Origin: DASZRZ01 sp963732925
GTDB taxonomy: Bacteria; Acidobacteriota; Terriglobia; Terriglobales; Acidobacteriaceae
Reading direction: 5' to 3'
Length of the DNA: 64,000 nt
NCBI GenBank assembly: GCA_963732925.1
Contig: CAVTBJ010000001.1
Coordinates: 1 to 64,000 of the forward strand
Shown: positions 55,272-64,000 of the stretch, piece by piece
Numbering within the stretch: the stretch's first letter is position 1
How the letters are laid out: each line of letters opens with the position of its first letter
The notes under the pieces: generated by a model
Databases searched by the model: none
The model's input: the letters and a program-made list of their open reading frames with translations, nothing else
Told to the model about the DNA's origin: nothing
Position numbers and translations under genes: made by a program

Positions 55272-56144
55272 ATGATTCGATTTCGCGTGAGTGTCCTCTT
55301 TGCGGGTTCCATTTTGCTGTTCGCCAGCCTGGCCGCGTTTGCCCAGACAGAGGCGACGAGCGGTCCCATCTACAACACGGTGAAAGAGAAACTGGCGGAA
55401 GGAAAGCAGGTTTTCGGCGGAACCGTGCTGACCTCCGACCCCAACGTGTACTGCGCCATGGCCAATGCGGGCTGGGATTACTTGTGGATCGAGATGCAGC
55501 ACAGTCCGCTCACCTATGACGAGGTGGCGAAGATGATTCGCGCCTGCAAGGGATCGAAAGCCATGCCCTTTATTCGCGTGCCCGATGCCACCGAGGGTGA
55601 CATCCAGAAGGCGGTGGATAGCGGAGCGCTGGGCATCATTATCCCCATGGTGGACACTCTGGAAAAAATCCAGAACGCGGTGAAGTTTGCCAAATATCCT
55701 CCCGTGGGCCGACGCAGCCAGGGAAACGGCCAGTATGGCGAACTGTATGGCCCGCAATACCGGCAGACGGCGAACGATAACATCATGATCGTGGCCATGA
55801 TCGAGAACCCCAAAGGCGCGGCCATGGCCGACCAGATTGCTTCAGTTCCCGGAGTGGATGTGGTCTTCGTCGCCAGCACGGACCTGGGCAGCTTTTCGGG
55901 GTCGAAGCAGGGCGAACCGCTTTATGAGGGCCTGGTAACCAAGATTCACGACGCGGTGCTGAAGGCGAACCGCAAGCTGGCAGGTCCGATTGCGTGGCGG
56001 AACCGGGCCGGGTTCTCGTTTTTCCAGGGACCGAGCGACGCGTCGCTGATCAAGACCGGGACCGAGACCGTTTTGGGGAGCGGTAGCAAGCAGGCTCCTT
56101 CGCAGATGTCCGGTAAGGCGCCGACCGAGGGGCAGGAACACTAA
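55272..56144 (+). CDS. Exported HpcH/HpaI-family aldolase-like protein
   Basis: A 290-aa protein with a clear signal peptide (VSVLFAGSILLFASLAAFAQ) before a class II HpcH/HpaI aldolase barrel: DYLWIEMQHSPLTYDEV, MPFIRVPDATEGDIQKAVDSG, GIIIPMVDTLEKIQNAV and VGRRSQG. Cytoplasmic members split 2-keto acids such as 2-keto-3-deoxy-L-rhamnonate. The signal peptide would place this one in the periplasm. The C-terminus is a Gly/Ser tail. GGAGA precedes the start. It probably shares a transcript with the quinoprotein gene. Confidence 0.85.
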   Translation: MIRFRVSVLFAGSILLFASLAAFAQTEATSGPIYNTVKEKLAEGKQVFGGTVLTSDPNVYCAMANAGWDYLWIEMQHSPLTYDEVAKMIRACKGSKAMPFIRVPDATEGDIQKAVDSGALGIIIPMVDTLEKIQNAVKFAKYPPVGRRSQGNGQYGELYGPQYRQTANDNIMIVAMIENPKGAAMADQIASVPGVDVVFVASTDLGSFSGSKQGEPLYEGLVTKIHDAVLKANRKLAGPIAWRNRAGFSFFQGPSDASLIKTGTETVLGSGSKQAPSQMSGKAPTEGQEH

Positions 56145-56326
56145 TCGTGTCCGATTGAAGCTTGTTCTCCGGGGTTCAAAGCCTCGCAAGATGTTTTCAG
56201 GCTCATGGCACGGCGGAAGCCACGCCCTTTTCCAGCGAGACCGATCGGGAACTCGCTCGCAGCTCGGATGTGGGGGACGGGAGAGGGCACCCGCCCCTGG
56301 GTTAACCAGAAAGAAGGGACACAGGG

Positions 56327-57088
56327 ATGGGGAATTCCGCGCAGACGGAAATGTTCGCTTTGAACGATCAGGTGGCAGTGGTGACTGGCGCGGCCATGGG
56401 CTTGGGCGAGGGAATAGCTCGCCGTCTGGCACAGGCCGGCGCTACCGTGGTCGTTGCAGACATCAATGGAGAAATGGCCGGGCAGGTGGCCGCGTCGATT
56501 CCCTGCGCGTTTCCGGTCCAAGTTGACGTGACCTCGAGTCAGTCGGTAAAGCAAGCCGTCGAGGAGATCACGAAGCGCACCGGCAAAATCGACATTCTGG
56601 TGAACAACGCTGGAATCGCCGGACGCGCCGCTCCCGTGTGGGAGCTTTCCGATGAAGAGTGGCAGCGCACTCTGGCGATCAATCTGAACGGAATCTTCTA
56701 TTTCTGCCGTACCGTCATTCCTCTTATGAGGTCGCGAGGCTATGGGCGGATTGTGAACATTGCGTCCATTGCCGGCAAGGAAGGGAACCCACGCATGTCC
56801 TGCTATTCCGCTTCCAAGGCGGCGGTGATCGGGTTCACCAAGTCAGTGGGCAAGGAACTGGCGACCGAGGGAATTTGCGTGAATGCGGTCGCTCCCGCAG
56901 TGGTGCATACGCCCATTCTCGATCAGTTGACGCCGGAGCAGGTCGCTTACATGACCGACAAGATTCCGATGCGGCGCACCGGCAAGCTGGAGGAGATTGC
57001 CGCGGTCGTGCACTTCCTCAGCAGTCCGGATTGCTCGTTCGTTACCGGACAGTGCTACGACGCCAGCGGGGGGCGCGCGACCTACTGA
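56327..57088 (+). CDS. Short-chain dehydrogenase/reductase
   Basis: A 253-aa classical SDR. It has the coenzyme motif TGAAMGLGEGIA, NNAG (LVNNAGIAGRA), catalytic Ser in IASIAGKEGN, YSASKAAV (Tyr-x-x-x-Lys), and the C-terminal ASGGRATY. The acidic residue at the end of strand 2 (VADINGE) suggests NAD. A sugar, sugar acid or 3-oxoacyl substrate is possible. It follows the exported aldolase gene at 182 bp. Confidence 0.92.
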   Translation: MGNSAQTEMFALNDQVAVVTGAAMGLGEGIARRLAQAGATVVVADINGEMAGQVAASIPCAFPVQVDVTSSQSVKQAVEEITKRTGKIDILVNNAGIAGRAAPVWELSDEEWQRTLAINLNGIFYFCRTVIPLMRSRGYGRIVNIASIAGKEGNPRMSCYSASKAAVIGFTKSVGKELATEGICVNAVAPAVVHTPILDQLTPEQVAYMTDKIPMRRTGKLEEIAAVVHFLSSPDCSFVTGQCYDASGGRATY

Positions 57089-57119
57089 ACCTTCGGCGTT
57101 CTTCTCGCGAGCTTGGACG

Positions 57120-57989
57120 CTATTTTTCCAGCAGCTTGCGGACTTGCTGCAATTCCTGTATTCGTTTGGCATCGGGCTTCGGATAGGTGAGCTTTAGGCT
57201 GCGCAACGTTTCCAGAAGAATCTGGGAAACGATCAGCCGGGAATTGCGCTTGTCGTCGGCAGGAACCGCGTACCAGGGAGCAGTGTCGGTGCTGGTGGCG
57301 CTCAGGCAAGCTTCGTAGGCCTTCATGTAATCCTTCCAGAATTTTCTTTCCTCGAGGTCGGCCGTGCTGATCTTCCAGTTCTTTTCCGGCAGCTCCACGC
57401 GGCGGAGAAAGCGCTTGCGCTGCTCTTCCTTGGAAAGATGGAGAAAGAATTTCACGATGCGGGTGCCATTGCGGTACAGATGGCCTTCCAGATCGCTGAT
57501 GGACCGGTAGCGCTCTTCCCAAACGGTGTCTTTCTCAACCAGATGGCCGGGAATGTTTTCGTTGCTCAGGATCTCGGGATGGACGCGAACGATCAGAACC
57601 TCTTCGTAATAGGAACGGTTGAAGATGCCGATGCGGCCGCGCTCGGGCAGGCGGCAGGTGGTGCGCCAGAGAAAGTCATGCTCCAGTTCGTTGAGGCTGG
57701 GGTGCTTGAAGCTCACTACTTCACAACCTTGCGGGTTGATGCCCGACATGACGTGCTTAATGGCGCCATCTTTGCCGGCCGCGTCCATGGCCTGGAAGAT
57801 CAGCAGGATCGAGTATTGGTTGCAAGCATAAAGATTTTCCTGTAGCTCGCTGAGCTCTTTGATGTGTTGGCGGAGAATCGTGCGGTAGTCGTCCTTGGAC
57901 TTGTAAACCGGGCCTACAGCCGTCGGCCATTTTGCGAGATCAATCTTCTTGCCCGCGGGAACGCGAAAGCGTCCGGTATGAATCTTCAT
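57120..57989 (-). CDS. ppk2: Polyphosphate kinase 2 family protein
   Basis: A 289-aa PPK2 enzyme, which uses polyphosphate to phosphorylate nucleoside mono- or diphosphates. Walker A MDAAGKDGAIKHV is at 68-80, the Walker B and lid segment FNRSYYEEVLIVRVHPE starts at 123, and the basic lid region (HLSKEEQRKRFLRRVE) is present. The single domain suggests class I or III; substrate cannot be read. It is 80 bp downstream of the P-type ATPase gene and may share its transcript. Confidence 0.93.
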   Translation of the reverse strand: MKIHTGRFRVPAGKKIDLAKWPTAVGPVYKSKDDYRTILRQHIKELSELQENLYACNQYSILLIFQAMDAAGKDGAIKHVMSGINPQGCEVVSFKHPSLNELEHDFLWRTTCRLPERGRIGIFNRSYYEEVLIVRVHPEILSNENIPGHLVEKDTVWEERYRSISDLEGHLYRNGTRIVKFFLHLSKEEQRKRFLRRVELPEKNWKISTADLEERKFWKDYMKAYEACLSATSTDTAPWYAVPADDKRNSRLIVSQILLETLRSLKLTYPKPDAKRIQELQQVRKLLEK

Positions 57990-58069
57990 TGTTCTTCGTC
58001 TCCGTCCACTGGGGATGGCGGCCAGCCAGCCGCCGTTACGCCGGAAATTTACAGGGGACCTGTTTGCGC

Positions 58070-60499
58070 CTAAAGCGCCAGCACCCGAAAAGCGGCGCGT
58101 TTCACGAAATCATTGACGACGAACCAGGCAAAAGCATACCCCCAGACGGCAAGAGCCCAGTTCCAGCCGATGGGCGCCATCAGGAAGCCATAGACGGCGA
58201 TCAGGGTCGCCAGCGCCTGGGTGCCGATCACGGCCAGCAGCAGGATGCGCGCCGGACGAATCGACCAGAAAGGCCCGCGCGTGCGAGTGATAAAGATGGT
58301 GAGGTGTCCCGCCACGGACAGCTTTAGGTACATCAGCGACTGGATGGTGTCGCGCCCCAGACGAAAGACCCGTTCTCCCATGTAGAACAGCCCAAAGGAA
58401 GCAATCACGCCCAGAATGCCGAGCGTGGTTGCGATTCCCAGCACCTGCCGCATATTCCAGGCCTCGGGCTGATCCGAGTAACGCACCCGGTCGTAGGCAA
58501 TCGAGAGGATCGCGCCGTCATTGAGGAGCGCGAGCAGGACGATCATCGCCGCAGTGACGGGATAGAAGTTGAACACCAGGATCGACAGCGTCATCAAAAA
58601 CAGCACGCGGATGGTTTCCGCGATGCGGTAGGTGGCATAGCTGTTCATGCGCTGGAAAATCTTGCGGCTCTCTTTGATGGCGTCGATGATGACCGACAGG
58701 CCGGGCGCCAGCAGCACCATATCGGCGGCGGCGCGGGCGGCGTCGGTGGCGCCGGAGACGGCAATGCCGCAGTCGGCTTTTTTCAGGGCAGGCGCGTCGT
58801 TCACTCCGTCGCCGGTCATGCCCACAATGTGGCCGTGCTTCTGCAGTACCTCGACAATGTGAAACTTGTGCTCGGGAAAGACCTGGGCGAAACCATCCGC
58901 GTTCTCGATCGCGGTTTCCAGTTGAGGATCGGCGCGATCCGGCGTTTCTCCGAAGCCGCTGGCGTCGAGGATATTCGGGCCGAGGCCGAGTTCTCTGGAG
59001 ATTTCTCGCGCGATGGCCATTTGGTCGCCAGTAACCATCTTCAAGCTCACGCCCATCTGCCGGGCGGTTGTCACCGTAGTCTTGGAATCGGGGCGCGGAG
59101 GATCGTAAAGAGGCAACACTCCGAGAAACTTCCAGCCATCCTGCCCCTCGGAGCGGGCCACGCCCAGAGAGCGAAAACCACGCGCGGCAAATTCGTTGAC
59201 TGCCTTCTCCACGGCAGGCTGAATCTGCGAGCTGTTGGCTGTAAGTGCCAGGATGACTTGCGGTGCGCCCTTGGTCACTTTGAACGTCTTGCCGTCGGGA
59301 GCGCTGACCGTGGCCTCGGTGCGCTTGTGAACCGGATCAAAGGGCTGGTACCGGGTCACATGGTATCCCTCCGGGACCGGGGTTTTCTTCAAGCCGCTCA
59401 GCACGGCCAGATCGATGGTGTCCTCATCCTCTTCGCGCGAGGCGAGAGCCCCGCAGAGGATGATCTGTTTGGGAGTGACGCCGTCCAGGACGAAAGGAGT
59501 TCCCAGGGTGAGCTTGTTTTCGGTAAGTGTGCCGGTCTTATCGGAGCATAGAACATCCATGCCCGCCAGTTCTTCGATGGAGGTCAGGCGGCTGACAATG
59601 GCTTCCCGTGCCGCCAGGATGCGCGCTCCCACGGCCATAGTCACGGAAAGCACGGTGGGCATGGCCACGGGGATTGAGGCCACGGTTAGCACCAGGGCGA
59701 ATTGCAGAGTGGTGGTCATGCGGTCGCCGCGGTAAATTGCAACCGCCAGGATGAATGTCACCAGCACCACTGCCATGACGATGAGATAGTTGCCGATTTT
59801 CAAAACGGCGCGCTGGAAGTGGCTTACGGTGTGTGCTTCCCGGACCAGTTCCGCCGTCTTGCCGAAGTATGTCTTGAGTCCCGTGCCGTACACGAGGGCA
59901 TCGTTTTCGCCCTGGCGGATGATGGAGCCTGAGTAGAGCGTTTCTCCGGCCTTACGCGTGACGGGCAGGGATTCTCCCGTCAGCGCGGACTGATCGACTT
60001 CCACAGGCTCAGCGTCCAGCAGGCGGGCATCCGCCGGCACGATGTCCCCCAGGCGAATGCGGATCAGGTCCCCGGGAACCAGTTCGCGCGCGGGGAGGGA
60101 CGTCCACTTACCATCCCTGCGTACGCGTGCCCGAACCGCCAGCTTGTTCCTGAGCGCCGCAATGGCGTTGCCGGCCTGGTGTTCTTCCCAGAAGCCCACC
60201 ACGGCGTTGGCAAGCAGAAGAACGGAGATGATGGTGAAGTCCGGCCACTGCCGGTTGATAGCGGAAAGAGCGATCGCCGCCTCGATCATCCACGGAATCG
60301 GACCCCAAAAGTAGGACAAAAGCTTAAGGAACGGGTTTTCCTTTTTTCCTGGAAGTTCGTTGTAGCCGTATTCCTGCAGGCGACGCTGCGCTTCGGCGAG
60401 CGTGAGCCCGTCGGGGGACCATCCCAGCCGGGTTTCCAACTCCTGCAAGGGCAGGGACTCGAAATCATTTTTTGCTTTTGCCGCAGAACCGCTTCCCAT
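58070..60499 (-). CDS. Plasma-membrane proton-efflux P-type ATPase (P3A type)
   Basis: An 809-aa P-type ATPase of the H+-pump family. It has TGES at 174-177, phosphorylation motif DKTGTLT (Asp320), KGAPQ, TGDQMAIAREI, and TGDGVNDAPALKKADCGIAV. The segment PVAMPTVLSVTMAVGA forms helix 4. About 10 helices are expected. It probably pumps protons out of the cytoplasm; bacterial relatives support acid tolerance or transport. No C-terminal 14-3-3 type regulatory tail. GAGAGGG supports the start. Confidence 0.93.
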   Translation of the reverse strand: MGSGSAAKAKNDFESLPLQELETRLGWSPDGLTLAEAQRRLQEYGYNELPGKKENPFLKLLSYFWGPIPWMIEAAIALSAINRQWPDFTIISVLLLANAVVGFWEEHQAGNAIAALRNKLAVRARVRRDGKWTSLPARELVPGDLIRIRLGDIVPADARLLDAEPVEVDQSALTGESLPVTRKAGETLYSGSIIRQGENDALVYGTGLKTYFGKTAELVREAHTVSHFQRAVLKIGNYLIVMAVVLVTFILAVAIYRGDRMTTTLQFALVLTVASIPVAMPTVLSVTMAVGARILAAREAIVSRLTSIEELAGMDVLCSDKTGTLTENKLTLGTPFVLDGVTPKQIILCGALASREEDEDTIDLAVLSGLKKTPVPEGYHVTRYQPFDPVHKRTEATVSAPDGKTFKVTKGAPQVILALTANSSQIQPAVEKAVNEFAARGFRSLGVARSEGQDGWKFLGVLPLYDPPRPDSKTTVTTARQMGVSLKMVTGDQMAIAREISRELGLGPNILDASGFGETPDRADPQLETAIENADGFAQVFPEHKFHIVEVLQKHGHIVGMTGDGVNDAPALKKADCGIAVSGATDAARAAADMVLLAPGLSVIIDAIKESRKIFQRMNSYATYRIAETIRVLFLMTLSILVFNFYPVTAAMIVLLALLNDGAILSIAYDRVRYSDQPEAWNMRQVLGIATTLGILGVIASFGLFYMGERVFRLGRDTIQSLMYLKLSVAGHLTIFITRTRGPFWSIRPARILLLAVIGTQALATLIAVYGFLMAPIGWNWALAVWGYAFAWFVVNDFVKRAAFRVLAL

Positions 60500-60793
60500 G
60501 TGGCAACCCTCTCGGTTTTTCCGCTGCGGGTGGTTTCGGGATTGATCGGAGTGGCTCGCGCAAACCAGCAGGAGCCGTCCGTATTACAATTCGCTGTTTC
60601 TCCATTGCAGCCACTGAAACGAGCGATGTTCGAAACAACAATCTTCATCTTAATCAGCCGAGCGCGGTTATGAATAGGGCAATGCGCTGTACCGGGGAAT
60701 TTTTGCCTTAGCCCGAAGGCCAGAGCCTTGCGCACCGGGTAGCAACAGAGGGCGAACTGCACTGAGTCCTGAAAGTTCGCCGCTTAGGACAGT

Positions 60794-63319
60794 ATGGCCG
60801 AGCAACAATCCGATTTGAGCAACGAGCAGTTCCTGCTTTCCGCTTTGAATGAACTTGCGCTGGACTTGCGCCTCTCCTGGAGCCATTCCGCCGAAGAATT
60901 CTGGTCCGATCTGGATCCTGAACTTTGGCAGACGACCTGCAGTCCATGGGTGGTTCTGCAAACGGTTTCCCAGGAGAGGGTACGCCGCGCTGCCGCGAAT
61001 CCCGGCTTCCGGGCAAAAGTGGACCAGGCACTGCAGGAGAGGCGGAAAGTCCAGGAGACATCCGTCTGGTTCGAAAAGGCGCACTCCGGCGCCCCGCTGA
61101 GTCAGGTGGCTTACTTCAGCATGGAATTCATGCTAAGCGAGGCCTTGCCGATTTACTCCGGGGGCCTGGGCAATGTGGCCGGCGATCAGCTCAAGACAGC
61201 CAGCGACCTGGGTGTGCCCGTGGTTGGCGTGGGATTGCTGTACCAGCAGGGATATTTTCGCCAGGAAATCGACCGCAACGGATCGCAACAGGCCTTTTTT
61301 CCGTTCAATGACCCGGGTCAACTGCCCATTGAGCCGCTGCGGGATGCCAGCGGAGAGTGGCTGCGAATTCCGGTGCAGTTGCCGGACACCAAACTCTGGG
61401 TCCGAGGCTGGCAGGCCAGGGTAGGGCGTACCCGGCTTTACCTTCTGGACACCAACGATCTCGCCAACCTTCCGGCGGATCGCGCGATTACCAGCGAACT
61501 CTATGGAGGCGGGCCGGAGTTGCGGCTGCAGCAGGAGATCGTGTTGGGGATCGGAGGATGGCGCCTGCTGCGCGCTTTGGGATTGAACCCTGAAGTCTGT
61601 CACCTGAACGAGGGACACTGTGCTTTTCTGGTACTGGAGCGGGCGCTGGCTTTCATGCAGGAAAGCGGGCAGTCTTTCGAGGTAGCCCTGGCGGTCACGC
61701 GGGCGGGCAACGTATTTACCACCCACACGCCGGTGGAGGCGGGATTTGACCGCTTCGCTCCCGAACTGATGCGCCAGTATTTCGGGGAATATGCGAGGCA
61801 CGAATTGCGCGTGGAACTCGACCAACTGCTGGCTCTGGGAAGAAAGGACCCGCTGGACGGCTCCGAGCCGTTCAACATGGCGTATCTCGCCATCCGGGGC
61901 AGCGGGGCGGTGAACGGGGTCAGTCGTTTGCACGGCAGCGTAAGCCGGAAATTGTTTCAGGTCCTGTTCCCGCGCTGGCCGGAGAATGAGGTTCCGGTCA
62001 GTTACGTCACCAATGGCGTGGATGCGCCCACCTGGGACTCGAAAGCCGCGGAGCGGCTCTGGAAGGGAGCCTGTGGCGAGGAGCACTGGCTGGGAACGCT
62101 GGAGACCGCGGAAGGGCTGCGCCGGGTGGGCGATGACAAGCTCTGGCAATTCCGCATGGAATCGGCACAGTTGCTGGTGCAGTTCGTGCGCAGCCGGACC
62201 TCGTGGCAGCTTGGCCGGCGGGGAGCGTCGCGGGAGCAAATTATTGCGGCGGAACACTGTCTGAATCCCGAGGCCCTGACGATCGGGTTCGCGCGGCGGT
62301 TCGCCACCTACAAGCGGCCCACACTGCTGCTGCACGACCGCGAGCGCCTGATACGGATTCTTACCAACCGGCAGTTTCCGGTGCAACTGGTTCTGGCCGG
62401 GAAAGCGCATCCGCGGGACGAAGGCGGCCAGGCGATGATCCGGGAATGGCACGATTTCATTGCCCGTCCCGAAATACGCGCCAGCGTGGTTTTTCTGAGC
62501 GACCACGATGTTCTGCTGACCTCGCATCTAGTACAGGGCGTGGACTTGTGGCTGAATACGCCGAGGCGTCCCTGGGAAGCCTGCGGCACCAGCGGGATGA
62601 AGGTGCTGGTGAACGGCGGGCTGAACCTGTCGGAACTGGATGGCTGGTGGGCCGAGGCCTGTTCTCCCGATCTGGGCTGGGCTCTGGGTGATGGCAAGGA
62701 GCATGGCAACGATCCCTCCTGGGACGCGAGAGAGGCCGAGAATCTTTACGACATTCTGGAGCATGAAGTGATTCCGGCGTTTTATACGCGGGATGACCGC
62801 GGTATCCCCCGCGGATGGCTGGCAAGGGTGAGAGAAAGCATGGTGCGCTTGACCCCGGCATTTTCCTCGAACCGCGCCTTGCGGGAGTATGTGGACCATT
62901 ATTACCTGCCGGGAGCCGCGGCCTACCAGGAGCGCGCGTCCGCAGGCAGTCGCGACGGTGCAGAATTGGCGAGACGGTCCCAACAGCTTGCCCGCCACTG
63001 GAGGGATGTGCAGTTCCTTTCAGTGGAGATGAAGCAGGAAGGACAGCAGTACGTGTTCCGCGCGCAAGTCTATCTGGGAGCGATTGCTCGCGATTGCGTG
63101 GAGGTGCAGCTGTACGCGGAGCCGGAGCTGGGGGATGCCGGGCCTTGCATACAGCCCATGAAGGCGGGAGAATCCGTGAACAACGAAAATGCCGCTTACT
63201 GGTACACCTGCGCGGTCCCGGCGAACCGTCCGGCAAACGACTATACTCCGCGTGTGATTGCAGCCGGACTAAAGGCGGCGATTCCACTGGAGGCTCCATA
63301 CATACGCTGGGAGAGATGA
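60794..63319 (+). CDS. glgP: Alpha-glucan (glycogen) phosphorylase
   Basis: An 841-aa GT35 phosphorylase of the short bacterial type, which releases glucose-1-phosphate from glycogen or maltodextrin. It contains VAYFSMEFMLSEALPIYSGG near 110, HLNEGHCAFLVLER, FTTHTPVEAGFDRF, GFARRFATYKR and the pyridoxal-phosphate region ACGTSGMKVLVNGGLNLSELDG with the Lys Schiff base. It is divergent from the P-type ATPase. No strong ribosome-binding site at 60794. Confidence 0.94.
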   Translation: MAEQQSDLSNEQFLLSALNELALDLRLSWSHSAEEFWSDLDPELWQTTCSPWVVLQTVSQERVRRAAANPGFRAKVDQALQERRKVQETSVWFEKAHSGAPLSQVAYFSMEFMLSEALPIYSGGLGNVAGDQLKTASDLGVPVVGVGLLYQQGYFRQEIDRNGSQQAFFPFNDPGQLPIEPLRDASGEWLRIPVQLPDTKLWVRGWQARVGRTRLYLLDTNDLANLPADRAITSELYGGGPELRLQQEIVLGIGGWRLLRALGLNPEVCHLNEGHCAFLVLERALAFMQESGQSFEVALAVTRAGNVFTTHTPVEAGFDRFAPELMRQYFGEYARHELRVELDQLLALGRKDPLDGSEPFNMAYLAIRGSGAVNGVSRLHGSVSRKLFQVLFPRWPENEVPVSYVTNGVDAPTWDSKAAERLWKGACGEEHWLGTLETAEGLRRVGDDKLWQFRMESAQLLVQFVRSRTSWQLGRRGASREQIIAAEHCLNPEALTIGFARRFATYKRPTLLLHDRERLIRILTNRQFPVQLVLAGKAHPRDEGGQAMIREWHDFIARPEIRASVVFLSDHDVLLTSHLVQGVDLWLNTPRRPWEACGTSGMKVLVNGGLNLSELDGWWAEACSPDLGWALGDGKEHGNDPSWDAREAENLYDILEHEVIPAFYTRDDRGIPRGWLARVRESMVRLTPAFSSNRALREYVDHYYLPGAAAYQERASAGSRDGAELARRSQQLARHWRDVQFLSVEMKQEGQQYVFRAQVYLGAIARDCVEVQLYAEPELGDAGPCIQPMKAGESVNNENAAYWYTCAVPANRPANDYTPRVIAAGLKAAIPLEAPYIRWER

Positions 63320-63386
63320 ACCGAGTATTACGCGCACATGACCTGCCACTATATGTAAGCGATCGAGAACCCGTCGGGCAAACGTT

Positions 63387-64000
63387 TCACGCTTGTAAGC
63401 TCTTGCTCGCGTTGCCGTTTTCTGAAGATGGAGGCCATGACTCATCTGCAGCCTTGGCGGGTGATTCTGAAGGTTTTTTAACTGATTGCACCTCTGCGGC
63501 GGGGAAAAGCAGAGAGAACGCTGTTCCACTATGTCCTTGCCGTACACAAGTCCGGTAACGCAGGGTTCCACCGCGCTGTTGAAGAATCGTCGCAACCGTC
63601 CACAAGCCCAGGCCCGTGCCCACGTCTTTCTTGGTCGTAAAGAACGGCGTGAACAGCTTCTCGCGATCCTGCGCCTGGATGCCGCTCCCGTAGTCTGCGA
63701 CAGTAACTCGTATTCCCTTTCGCAGCGGGTGCCTCCAGTCGTGTCCATTCCGGATACGAAGACGAATCAGCCCTCCGGGCGCCGATGCATCGATTGCATT
63801 TACCAGCAAGTTGGCAACGATCTGGCGGAGTTCGCCGCGAAAGACGGGCATTGGCACGCCTCGAGGAGCCTGGACCCTGATCTGAATGTGCTTTGCTGTG
63901 ATCTTTTGGTTATACAGGGACACTAGCCCACTTACGACCTCGATCGGGTCCGTAGGCACTGGTGCAGTCGTGTCCTTGTAAAACCCAAGACTCTGGCCGA
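63387..64000 (-). CDS. Sensor histidine kinase, C-terminal part, 5' end beyond the window
   Basis: The frame is open to the window edge. It starts with SLGFYKDTTAPVPTDPIEV, the segment after a dimerisation helix, then a complete ATPase domain: N box QIVANLLVNAIDASAPGG, G1 VADYGSGIQAQDREKLF and G2 TKKDVGTGLGLWTV. The catalytic His and sensor domains lie outside. It is convergent with glgP. The tail after about 150 residues is not conserved. Confidence 0.88.
   Translation of the reverse strand, partial: GQSLGFYKDTTAPVPTDPIEVVSGLVSLYNQKITAKHIQIRVQAPRGVPMPVFRGELRQIVANLLVNAIDASAPGGLIRLRIRNGHDWRHPLRKGIRVTVADYGSGIQAQDREKLFTPFFTTKKDVGTGLGLWTVATILQQRGGTLRYRTCVRQGHSGTAFSLLFPAAEVQSVKKPSESPAKAADESWPPSSENGNASKSLQA

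Noticed and set aside
61133..62527. A 464-codon minus-strand open frame
   Set aside because: It is antisense to glgP, whose catalytic and cofactor motifs are intact across the same span.
63376..63390. A further LacI-like palindrome containing AAACGTTT
   Set aside because: Symmetry does not extend beyond 8 bp, and it lies between convergent genes where no promoter is expected.

Overview
The window is about 60% G+C DNA from a Gram-negative bacterium. It has lpxD, Tat- and Sec-exported proteins, many periplasmic c-type cytochromes and PQQ-type beta-propellers, and a LacI-controlled deoxysugar locus. This combination fits a soil Acidobacteriota (Terriglobia-like) genome best; that is an inference from gene content, since no rRNA marker is present. 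No tRNA, rRNA, CRISPR array or intact insertion sequence was seen.

Region 1 (1-9.8 kb) is an accessory stress and detoxification block: an encapsulin nanocompartment with its DyP peroxidase cargo, cupin, enoyl-CoA hydratase-like, VOC, DJ-1/PfpI, stand-alone ODP/metallo-beta-lactamase, medium-chain quinone oxidoreductase and haloalkane-dehalogenase-like genes. Two of its divergent intergenic regions carry the same inverted-repeat element (2731-2891 and 8641-8791).

Region 2 (10-33 kb) is for carbohydrate oxidation. After a secreted mutarotase-like protein and a di-haem cytochrome comes a long plus-strand operon. It starts with a cytochrome-HhH-beta-propeller fusion and a second propeller, then a complete L-rhamnose module: RhaD/E bifunctional aldolase-dehydrogenase, ABC ATPase, two permeases, binding protein, rhamnulokinase and L-rhamnose isomerase. 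It is followed by a cupin/PMI-like gene and a mutarotase-like gene on the minus strand, a plus-strand trio (TIM-barrel epimerase, Gfo/Idh/MocA oxidoreductase, DUF1080 protein) and a LacI regulator. Similar LacI-type operators (TGAAACGTTTCG or TGATACGTTTCA) precede the rha operon, the cupin gene and the trio, suggesting one regulon.

Region 3 (33-45 kb) is mostly housekeeping: cyclopropane fatty acid synthase, an ECF sigma factor, an SMR transporter, lpxD, a di-haem cytochrome, a Tat-exported rhamnonate-dehydratase-like enzyme, apaG, gltX and glnS, the last followed by a strong terminator.

Region 4 (45-64 kb) has a PQQ alcohol dehydrogenase with a lanthanide-type DYD motif convergent with a cytochrome c, an MFS exporter, a GNAT-like protein, a YVTN propeller and an isopropylmalate-dehydrogenase-like enzyme. 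A glucose-dehydrogenase-type quinoprotein is followed by an exported HpcH/HpaI aldolase and an SDR. An energy-storage group (PPK2, P-type H+-ATPase, glucan phosphorylase) comes next, and the window ends inside a histidine kinase.

At least 15 single-base frameshifts break clearly conserved genes, including the essential glnS. Nearly all look like one extra base and half lie in the two sugar permeases. They are treated here as probable sequence errors, and the genes are annotated as single loci across the shifts.
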